From JBFFXF01 sp041569895 (lineage in GTDB: Bacteria; Planctomycetota; UBA8108; JACQVS01): a stretch of 41,330 nucleotides of DNA. The stretch spans positions 1-41,330 of the forward strand of contig JBFFXF010000023.1 in assembly GCA_041569895.1 (NCBI GenBank), read 5' to 3'. The translations under genes and the position numbers were made by a program. The stretch's first letter is position 1, and the number at the start of each line of letters is the position of its first letter. This document shows positions 17,866 through 25,273 of this stretch, in pieces. Under the pieces are notes generated by a model. It was not told the origin of the DNA. It searched no databases and saw only the letters and a program-made list of their open reading frames with translations.

Positions 17866-19443
17866 TCAACCGCTGATGGTGTCGATGTTGTTCCCGAGGT
17901 CCCGGTAGTCGATGAACTCGCGGGGATCCGTGCCATTCAGGTATTCCTCGACGTTGGTGTAGCCATCCCCATCGGCGTCGGCCGGACCGTCGGTCGCGTC
18001 GCCGGGATCCAGTCCGTGTGTCTTCTCCCACGCGTCGGCCATGCCGTCGTGGTCGGAGTCCGCCGGGACATCGGCGGCGGAGAACGAGTAGTCGGGATAG
18101 CCGCCGACCTCCGCGGGGTCCTTGACGATGCCCCGTTCCGTGAGCGGCTTGCCGCCGCGGACCGATTCGATCACGCGCCGGTCGACGGCGTCACGGCGGG
18201 GAAGCGTCGCGCCGGCCCTGGCGAGCACCGATTTGAACGCCTCGAGCGCCGTCTGCTGGTTGACGGGCCAGCCCTCGAACGGCGTGTTGACGCGCGCGAT
18301 CTCCTCGGGGCCGCGCATCCCCTTCCAGTTGTCCGCGGTGACCGCGGGGTGTCCCTCGAAGAGGTTGCCCGCGACGTACCACTTCCCGGGGCGCTTCGGG
18401 CTCGGCGGATACCACTCGCCCGGTTTCCAGCGCCTGCCGGGGGAGTACATGTCGCGCTGCTCGATGCGCGCGATGACGTTGCGCATGTTCGCGTTGGTCG
18501 CCGGGCCGGGCTTGTAGTAGTTGTTGATGACGTTGATCAGCGAGGTCTCGTCGCCGCCGTCCATGGTGCGGTGACGCCAGTTGAAGATGACGTTGTTGCG
18601 AAAATCGAACTCGCCTCCCATGCCGATCGACGGGTTGCGCCCGGTGTTGCACGCGAAGAGGTTGTGGTGGAAGGTGGAGTCCTCCCCGCCCCAGGTGCCG
18701 CCGAAGGCGTGGTTGGCGGCGTCGAGCGCCTCGCTCGAGATGCAGTACTGCACGGTGACGTTCCTGGTGGGCATCTTCACCACGCGCCCGTCCGGTTGCG
18801 GCGCCATGTAGCGGTAGAGCGACAGGTTCTCGTCCATGCCCCAGCTCGTCGAGCAGTGATCGACGATCACCTGACCCTCCGGGTTGCCGCCGATGTTGTC
18901 GGAGCCCTGGCCGCCCTCGGGACGACCGCGTCGCACGCGGAGGTGCCGCAGAACGACGTTGCGCGTGTTGATGTTGAGCGAGTCGTGCGCGATGCAGATC
19001 CCGTCGCCCGGCGCGGACTGCCCGGCGATGGTGATGTCCGGGTTGTCGAGGTCGAGCGCGCGCTTCAGGAAGATGATCCCCGCCACGCGGAAGACGACGA
19101 TTCGCGGACCGCTGGCCTCGATCGCGGCGCGCAGCGTGCCGGGGCCGCTGTCGTCGAGACTGGTGACCTCGATGACCCGGCCGCCGCGCCCACCGGTCGC
19201 GAACATGCCGCCACCCCACGCGCCGGGAAAGGCGGGGATGCCAACGGGAAGACGCGGGGGCAACGGCGGCGCCTGTCCGGGCGCGGGCACCACCCGGGGG
19301 GCCGTCTCCGGAGCCTGGCCCGCGGCGGTCACGGGCGCGAGCATGACGGCGAGGCCGAGCGCGATCGACGACCACGGCCTCCTCGCCCGGGCGCCCGCGT
19401 TCACTCTGCCGTGAGTCTGATCCGTCACTGGTGTCACCTGCAT
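17866..19443 (-). CDS. Secreted PL1-like pectate lyase with TSP3-type calcium repeats
   Basis: This 525-residue protein has a signal peptide (hydrophobic core SSIALGLAVMLAPVTAAG, about 25-42) and a Pro-rich linker. A right-handed beta-helix of the pectate lyase family 1 type follows (about 68-400). Hallmarks are FPGAWGGGMFATGGRGG, SLDDSGPGTLRAAIEA, PDITIAGQSAPGDGI, NVVLRHLRVRRG and VIVDHCSTSWGMDENLS. It should cleave polygalacturonate by beta-elimination using calcium. The C-terminus (about 460-510) has thrombospondin-type-3 loops (DSDHDGMADAWE and DADGDGYTNVEEYLNG), often found next to sorting or surface-retention sequences. ATG 19443 is used; GTG 19428, with AGGTG upstream, is an equally reasonable start. 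It precedes the GH127/GH140 gene by 16 bases, which argues for joint breakdown of pectin. Confidence 0.88.
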   Translation of the reverse strand: MQVTPVTDQTHGRVNAGARARRPWSSIALGLAVMLAPVTAAGQAPETAPRVVPAPGQAPPLPPRLPVGIPAFPGAWGGGMFATGGRGGRVIEVTSLDDSGPGTLRAAIEASGPRIVVFRVAGIIFLKRALDLDNPDITIAGQSAPGDGICIAHDSLNINTRNVVLRHLRVRRGRPEGGQGSDNIGGNPEGQVIVDHCSTSWGMDENLSLYRYMAPQPDGRVVKMPTRNVTVQYCISSEALDAANHAFGGTWGGEDSTFHHNLFACNTGRNPSIGMGGEFDFRNNVIFNWRHRTMDGGDETSLINVINNYYKPGPATNANMRNVIARIEQRDMYSPGRRWKPGEWYPPSPKRPGKWYVAGNLFEGHPAVTADNWKGMRGPEEIARVNTPFEGWPVNQQTALEAFKSVLARAGATLPRRDAVDRRVIESVRGGKPLTERGIVKDPAEVGGYPDYSFSAADVPADSDHDGMADAWEKTHGLDPGDATDGPADADGDGYTNVEEYLNGTDPREFIDYRDLGNNIDTISG

Positions 19444-19500
19444 CGGGGTTGGCACGATTGTATTCGGGGGCGCTCAGCGCGACAACGCGACACGTTCGTC

Positions 19501-19540
19501 GACGGGCTCGGGTCGGGGACCGGGACCGGGGACGGAACCG
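19501..19540 (+). repeat. Short G-rich hexamer array (GGGNCC/GGGGAC)
   Basis: Degenerate GGGNNC hexamers (gacgggctcgggtcggggac, then more) occupy part of the 115-base gap between the cyclase-family gene stop at 19559 and the pectate lyase start. Four or more runs of three G fall within 40 bases on the plus strand. Confidence 0.7.
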
Positions 19541-19558
19541 TTTTCCGGCAACGCTGGC

Positions 19559-20350
19559 TCACGGCACCCACGCCGCGATGCGCACCGGCGCGCCGCTGCC
19601 GCCGCGGATCTTCATCGGCAGGGCGACGATGACCGCTCCGGTCTCCGGCATGCGATCGAGGTTGGCGACGTTCTCGAAGATCGGGACGTCCCGCGCCGCG
19701 AGGATGCGGTGGGTCTCGAAGCCCTTCGACTGCCCGTGGTCGATGCTCGGCGTGTCGATGCCGACGGCCTTGATGCCGCGCGACGTCACCAGCCACTCCG
19801 CCGCGTCGGGATGGAGTCCAGGGAATCGAAGGGCGCGCACGCCCTCGGCGCCACGACGATCGGTGCCCATGTAGCGGACCGGGTCGGGCCAGAAACGGCC
19901 GTATCCCGTGCGCAGGAGAACGATGGCCCCGCGGGGGATGCGACCATGCGCCGCCTCCCACCTCGAAAAGTCCTCGATCGGCACCTGGTAGTCGCGATTG
20001 GCCAGTGCTCCGCGTGACACGTCCACGACGACCGCGTCCCCGATGAGATGCTCGAGCGGCACCCGGTCGACAGGGAGCTTCCCCGCCGCGAAATGGACCG
20101 GAGCGTCGACGTGCGTCCCGCCGTGCTCCGCGGTCGAGAACGCGTACGCCGAATAGTAATAACCTCCCTCGGAGACGCCATCGAAGACGGTGCGCAGCTC
20201 GAAGGGGTCGGACGTCGGCCAGTAGAGCGTCTCGTCGGAATAGTCGTAGGAGAGATCGATCCATGAGCCGCCCGAGAAGGGCCGCGCCGACACGCAGCCG
20301 GCGAGCGATGCGACGATCGGGAGGAGCGAGAGGCGTGTGAGCGTCGTCAT
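19559..20350 (-). CDS. Cyclase-family (kynurenine formamidase-like) lipoprotein
   Basis: The 263-residue protein has a lipoprotein leader with lipobox LAGC (Cys19) and a single cyclase-family domain (PF04199 type). The metal-binding motif H-x-G-T-H-x-D-x-P-x-H appears as HGGTHVDAPVHF, and IDTPSIDHG is the second conserved segment. Relatives hydrolyse amides such as formylkynurenine, or act on isatin and related lactams; the substrate here is unknown. The envelope location set by the lipobox is unusual compared with cytoplasmic formamidases but common in marine heterotrophs. ATG 20350 gives the lipobox leader; no Shine-Dalgarno motif is visible. It is divergent from the five-heme gene at 20543. 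Confidence 0.9.
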   Translation of the reverse strand: MTTLTRLSLLPIVASLAGCVSARPFSGGSWIDLSYDYSDETLYWPTSDPFELRTVFDGVSEGGYYYSAYAFSTAEHGGTHVDAPVHFAAGKLPVDRVPLEHLIGDAVVVDVSRGALANRDYQVPIEDFSRWEAAHGRIPRGAIVLLRTGYGRFWPDPVRYMGTDRRGAEGVRALRFPGLHPDAAEWLVTSRGIKAVGIDTPSIDHGQSKGFETHRILAARDVPIFENVANLDRMPETGAVIVALPMKIRGGSGAPVRIAAWVP

Positions 20351-20417
20351 GGTGGGGCATTGTAGCTGTGAGAGTGGTTCTCGGGTAGAGTGACGAGCCC
20401 GTTCGTCCTCGTGCTCG

Positions 20418-20536
20418 AGAGACCGAGACCGAGACCGAGACAGAGGACCGAGACAGAGGACCGACTCCGATTCCGACTCCGACTCCGAGATCCGAGATCC
20501 GAGATCCGAGACCGAGGACCGATTCCGATTCCGACC
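20418..20536 (+). repeat. CCGAGA/CCGATT hexamer array abutting a start codon
   Basis: Units change from GACCGA (20418-20460) through CCGACT/CCGATT to GATCCGA heptamers (20487-20509) and back to CCGATT (20518-20534). The array ends six bases before the ATG at 20543, so there is no room for a normal ribosome binding site outside it. It occupies most of the 192-base divergent promoter region. Confidence 0.88.
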
Positions 20537-20542
20537 GCGGCC

Positions 20543-23500
20543 ATGCCGAAGACGCTTTTTCCATTTTTCGTTCTCCTCGCGCTGGGCGCATCCCTCGAGC
20601 CGCAGGAGCGGTCGTCGGGTGGCGATGATGATGGCGCCTCCCACGATGTCCTGCCCGCCAATCCGGGGCTCGATCTCGGTCTCGGCGGGCACTGGGGGCT
20701 CGTCAAGGACGGCGACTGGGTCGATACGCGCTGGTCGAAGATGGACACCGGGCGGTTCTTCTGCTGCTCGATCGGCGCGCCCCCGCGATCGGTGAACAAG
20801 GCGATGTCGATCCGCCTCGGCGACGAGAAGGAGGCGGCGGCCTGCTTCGATGCGCGCAATCTGAGCATGCGCGTCGGCTGGACGGGGCCGTTCCTCGCCC
20901 TCGGCTCGCGGATGTTCGGCCTCGTCGAGAATCCGCGCATCGCCGGCGAGGTTCGCTTCGCGCTCTCCGGCGGGCCCGCGTGGGGCGAGGCGAGGGGCCG
21001 CTTCCGGGGGCTCTACCCGCACCGCGAGCGCGTCGTGCTGTCGTACGTCGTCGACGACTGCGACGTGCTCGAGTCGCCGTGGATCGAGACCGCCGACGGT
21101 GTCATCGCGTTCACGCGCACGCTCGAGCTCGGCCCCGCTTCCGGCGAGCTCGAGATGCGCGTGGCCGAGGCCGGCGACGCGGTGACGACGCGATCGGAGG
21201 CCGGCGAGACGCGCCTGGTGGCGGTCGAGAGAGACGGCACCGCCATCGCCGTCGCCCTCATCGGCTGGAGCGGAGCGAGCCTCCGGCGTGAGGGGAAGTC
21301 ACCGGTGTCCCTCGTCCTTCCGGCGCACGCCGGGCGCGTCCGGCTGAAGCTGCTGATCTGGTCGGGCCTGCCGCGGCAGATCGACGCGTTCGCCACACTC
21401 GCGAGGACGAGTCCGCCGCCGGAGGACCTGTCGGAGCTCACCCGACCGGGCGAGCCACGCTGGCCGCACCGACTGGAGACGACGGGGACGCTCGGCGACA
21501 GGGAGTCGCCCTGGGTCATCGACACGATCGGCGTCCCGTTCGACAACCCCTACAAGTCGCCGATGTTCATCACGGGTCACGACTTCTTCGCGAACGGCGA
21601 CGCCGCGGTGTGCACGATCTATGGCGACGTCTGGCTGGTGCGCGGCATCGACGAGGACCTCGATAACGTCACCTGGAAGCGATTCGCGACCGGCCTCTAC
21701 CAGCCCTTCGGCGTGCGCATCGTCGATGACAGGGTGCACGTCCTCGGACGGGACCAGATCACCCTGCTGCACGACCGCAACGGCGACGACGAGGCGGACT
21801 TCCACGAGAACTTCAACAACGACTGGCGGACGATTCCGTGGCCGCACCAGTTCAGCGCGGCGCTCGAGACGGACAGCGAGGGCAACTTCTACTTCGTCAG
21901 CCCGCAGGGCGTGCATCGCGTCACCGCCGACGGCAGCGAGCACGAGGTCCTCGCCGGCGGCTGGCGCAACCCGGTGAGCCTGGCGGTCGGGCCGGATGGC
22001 ACCATCACGGTTGCGCCGCAGGAGGGCGAGTGGACGCCGGCCTCGCAGATCTGCGAGGTCGAGCGGGGCGACTACTACGGCTACCCGGGACCGCGCACGA
22101 CTCCCGAGCGCCCGCTCGGATACGATCCGCCGCTCTGTTACATCCCGCGGCACATCGACAGCTCGTCGGGCGGGCAGGCGTGGGTGACCGGCGACCGGTG
22201 GGGGCCGCTCCAGGGTCGGCTCCTCAACTTCTCGTTCGGTCGCTGCACGATGCAGATGGTGCTCCGCGAGGTGGTCGACGGCGTGCCGCAGGGCGGCATC
22301 GTGCCGCTGCGCGGGCGGTTCGTCTCCGGCGTGATGCGCGGGCGCTTTCACCCGCGCGACGGGCAGCTCTACGTCACCGGCTCGATGGGCTGGGTGACCA
22401 GCGCCGTCGCCGATGGGTGCTTCCAGCGGGTGCGGTACACGGGGCGGAGGGCGTATCTCCCGATCGCCCTGAACGCGCACGCCAACGGCCTGCGGATCGA
22501 GTTCACGGAGCCGCTCGCCAGGGACGTCGCGGAGGACATCGCGAGCTACGACGTCGAGCAGTGGCAGTACCGCTACGCGAGGAGCTACGGATCGGAGGAG
22601 TACTCGGTCGCCCATCCCGATCGCGTCGGCCACGATCCGGTGCGCGTCCGCTCGGCGCATCTCCTCGAGGACGGCAAGAGCGTCTTCCTCGAGATCCCCG
22701 GCATCGCCCCGGTGATGCAGATGCACGTCAGCGGCGCGCTCGAGGCTGCCGACGGCACGGACGTGCCGCTCGAGATCTTCAACACCATCCACCGCCTGCG
22801 ACCCGCCCTCGAGCTCGATCTCGAGAGCGACGACACGGACGTCGACGACGTCGAGCTCGAGCGGCGCGGCGATCCGGGGCTCGTCCTGACGCTCGCGGCG
22901 CGTGACGGGAAGGCGACCGACACGCGACGCTCGCGACTGGCCGCGCTCGGCGTTCCCGCGGGGACGCCCGCGAGCCCGTTCCTCGAGGTCGGCCCGTTCG
23001 GCGCCACCTGGACGGGCGATCTCAATCTCGACGAGCGCAGTCGTGTCCGCTTCGCTGCCGAGGGGCGCGGACGCGTCCGGCTCTCGATCGACGGCGCCGT
23101 CGTCCTGGAAGGCGGGGGCGATGACCTCTCCGCGATCCGCGCGAGGGAGACGCGGCTCGGACGTGGCGCGCGAGCGTTTCGCCTCGAGTACGAATCGCCG
23201 GCGAGCGGGGACGCGCGCCTCCGCCTCCTCTGGTCCGGACGGCGTTTCGCGCGCGAGCCGGTGCCGTCCACCGTGTTCACGCACGATCCGGGGACGCCGG
23301 CGCTGGTCCGCGCCGCGGAGCTCAGACGCGGTCGCGATCTCTTCGCGGCACGCCGCTGCATCCGCTGTCACAGGTCGGATGATCACGCCGGGCTCGTCGC
23401 TCACGGCATGCCGGAGCTCGACGCCGACGCGCCATCGCTCGAGGGCATCGGCTCGAGGCTCGACGCGGCGTGGCTGGCGCGCTGGATCGTCGAGCCGCGG

Positions 23501-25003
23501 GCGATGCGACCGGGGGCGTCGATGCCGTCGCTCGCCGGACTGCTCGATGCGGGCGAGGATGCCGAGGCGATCGAGCGGCGCGCGCGCGACATCGCCGCCT
23601 ACCTCGCGACGCTGACGTCCGACCTCGGTGACGGCGCGAAGCACAGTGCGAAGGACAGCGCGAACGACGCTGCGACCGACGCTGCGACCGACGAAGAGGC
23701 AGACGGCGCGCAGAACAGTGTCGACACGCGCTCGCCCGACGCGCTCGCCGCCGCGGGCGGCGCGCTCTTCGAGCGCCTCGGGTGCATCGCCTGTCACACC
23801 CTGCCCGGCGCGGCGCACGACACCGGCAGCCCGGCGGAGCGCGTGCCGCTGACGTTGGTGGCGTGGAAGTGGAAGGCGCCCGCGCTGCGACGTTTCCTGC
23901 GCGAGCCGCGCCTCCATCACCGCTGGTCGCGCATGCCGGACTTCGCGCTGACCGAGGACGAGGCGAGCGAGCTGGCGGCGTTTCTCGTGCGGGAGTCGGC
24001 AGACCGGCGTCCGGACGCGGCACCAGACGCCGGCGTGAAGGGCGACGTCGACCGCGGGCGCACGCTCGTCGAGACGACCGGCTGCCTCGACTGTCACGCA
24101 GCACCGGGAACCGGCCGTCGTCGCGCCCCGCCACTCGAGCGACTGGCAGCCGTCGACTGGAGCCGCACCGGTTGCGTCTCGGAGCAACCCCGTCCGGCGC
24201 CGGATCTCGGGCTGAGCGACGGCGAGCGCGGCGCGCTGCTCCGTTTCGGACGCGATGGACTGGCGTCGCTCCGACGACGGAACCTCGCCGAGTTCAGTCA
24301 GCGGCGCGTGCGGGACCTCGCATGCGTGGCCTGTCACGATCGCGACGGCGAGCCGGCGCTCTGGAGCTCGCTCCGCGAGGAGACCGAGCACCTCGCGCCA
24401 CGCCGGCGGCGGGAGACCCTGACCGCCATCCCGGGCATCGCCATCCAGACGGTCCCGTCCCTGACGCACACCGGCGACAAGCTGCGCACCCGGTGGCTGG
24501 AGGAGTTCGTCAGCGGCGAGCTCGGCGACGTCCGCCCCTGGCTCGAGGCGCGCATGCCGCGCTTCCCGGTGGCCGCCGACCTGCTCGCGAGGGGGATCGT
24601 CCTCGACCACGGCTGGCCGCTCGAGCCGCAGAAGTCCCGCTTCGTCAAACCCGGCGCGACCGGGGGCGAGCTCACCGAGCGCCAGCGCATCGGCCGGAGA
24701 CTGGTGAGCCGGGATCAGGGCTTCGGCTGTGTCTCGTGCCACGCCTCCGGCGATCGCCCGGCCGAGATGGAGCTCCACTTCGGCGCCATCAACCTCGGCC
24801 ACACCAGTTCACGCCTCCGGCGCGAGTTCTACCTGCGCTGGATGCTCGATCCGCAGCGCATCGCGCCGATGACCCCGATGCCCGCGTACACCGACGAGGA
24901 CGGCATCACCTCGTTCACCAACATCCTGGACGGCGACGGCCGCCGCCAGTACGAGGCGATCTGGGAGTACCTCGAGACGGTGCGAGCGCCGGTCCGCAGA
25001 TGA
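20543..25003 (+). CDS. DUF6797-like beta-propeller dehydrogenase fused to five c-type heme domains
   Basis: The 1486-residue exported protein begins with a signal peptide (PFFVLLALGA core). It has a DUF6797-like N-terminal sandwich (about 40-200), then a PQQ-dehydrogenase-like propeller (about 320-660, ending in a segment like the Planctomycete membrane-bound dehydrogenase group). A PA14-like sandwich follows (about 810-900). Five c-heme sites come next: CIRCH (939), CIACH (1081), CLDCH (1181), CVACH (1261) and CVSCH (1396). Candidate methionine ligands are SMPSL, RMPDF, RMPRF and PMPAY. It probably oxidises a sugar or alcohol in the periplasm and passes electrons along its own heme chain; the substrate is not predictable. 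An Asp/Ala-rich linker with repeated KDSANDAATDAATD lies before the second heme. The ATG at 20543 follows a repeat array directly. Confidence 0.9.
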   Translation: MPKTLFPFFVLLALGASLEPQERSSGGDDDGASHDVLPANPGLDLGLGGHWGLVKDGDWVDTRWSKMDTGRFFCCSIGAPPRSVNKAMSIRLGDEKEAAACFDARNLSMRVGWTGPFLALGSRMFGLVENPRIAGEVRFALSGGPAWGEARGRFRGLYPHRERVVLSYVVDDCDVLESPWIETADGVIAFTRTLELGPASGELEMRVAEAGDAVTTRSEAGETRLVAVERDGTAIAVALIGWSGASLRREGKSPVSLVLPAHAGRVRLKLLIWSGLPRQIDAFATLARTSPPPEDLSELTRPGEPRWPHRLETTGTLGDRESPWVIDTIGVPFDNPYKSPMFITGHDFFANGDAAVCTIYGDVWLVRGIDEDLDNVTWKRFATGLYQPFGVRIVDDRVHVLGRDQITLLHDRNGDDEADFHENFNNDWRTIPWPHQFSAALETDSEGNFYFVSPQGVHRVTADGSEHEVLAGGWRNPVSLAVGPDGTITVAPQEGEWTPASQICEVERGDYYGYPGPRTTPERPLGYDPPLCYIPRHIDSSSGGQAWVTGDRWGPLQGRLLNFSFGRCTMQMVLREVVDGVPQGGIVPLRGRFVSGVMRGRFHPRDGQLYVTGSMGWVTSAVADGCFQRVRYTGRRAYLPIALNAHANGLRIEFTEPLARDVAEDIASYDVEQWQYRYARSYGSEEYSVAHPDRVGHDPVRVRSAHLLEDGKSVFLEIPGIAPVMQMHVSGALEAADGTDVPLEIFNTIHRLRPALELDLESDDTDVDDVELERRGDPGLVLTLAARDGKATDTRRSRLAALGVPAGTPASPFLEVGPFGATWTGDLNLDERSRVRFAAEGRGRVRLSIDGAVVLEGGGDDLSAIRARETRLGRGARAFRLEYESPASGDARLRLLWSGRRFAREPVPSTVFTHDPGTPALVRAAELRRGRDLFAARRCIRCHRSDDHAGLVAHGMPELDADAPSLEGIGSRLDAAWLARWIVEPRAMRPGASMPSLAGLLDAGEDAEAIERRARDIAAYLATLTSDLGDGAKHSAKDSANDAATDAATDEEADGAQNSVDTRSPDALAAAGGALFERLGCIACHTLPGAAHDTGSPAERVPLTLVAWKWKAPALRRFLREPRLHHRWSRMPDFALTEDEASELAAFLVRESADRRPDAAPDAGVKGDVDRGRTLVETTGCLDCHAAPGTGRRRAPPLERLAAVDWSRTGCVSEQPRPAPDLGLSDGERGALLRFGRDGLASLRRRNLAEFSQRRVRDLACVACHDRDGEPALWSSLREETEHLAPRRRRETLTAIPGIAIQTVPSLTHTGDKLRTRWLEEFVSGELGDVRPWLEARMPRFPVAADLLARGIVLDHGWPLEPQKSRFVKPGATGGELTERQRIGRRLVSRDQGFGCVSCHASGDRPAEMELHFGAINLGHTSSRLRREFYLRWMLDPQRIAPMTPMPAYTDEDGITSFTNILDGDGRRQYEAIWEYLETVRAPVRR

Positions 25004-25054
25004 CGCAGAGGTAGAGGTGCCGCCGCGCTCCCGGTCTTTGACTGGGCCCCAGCC

Positions 25055-25226
25055 ACCGTCCCCGTCCCCGGTCCCGTTCCCGTACCCGAAAGCTGCTCCG
25101 TTTTGCTGGCGCACGAAGGAACGCAGATTACGCAAGGATCGGACCCCTGCCTCTGTTCTCTGTCTCTGCCGCGAGTAGGTCGTCGTCACCAGCCCTCGAG
25201 GACGAGGAGGAGGACGAGGACGACTT
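25055..25226 (+). repeat. Composite array in the 25004-25273 gap, reverse orientation
   Basis: CCCGTN hexamers (25055-25089) end in the motif cccgaaagc, which also ends the array at 39286. The unit GAAGGAACGCAGATTACGC (25115-25134) is the reverse complement of the conserved terminus seen at 29541-29559, 38588-38603 and 39886-39901. CTCTGT units (25152-25172) and GAGGAC/GAGGAG hexamers (25197-25226) follow. The rest of the 270-base gap shows only a GGAG site before the ATG at 25274. Confidence 0.85.
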
Positions 25227-25273
25227 GGGGACCGGGCTTGATTCTCCGTCCTTCGGGCGTTTTCCTTGGAGCC

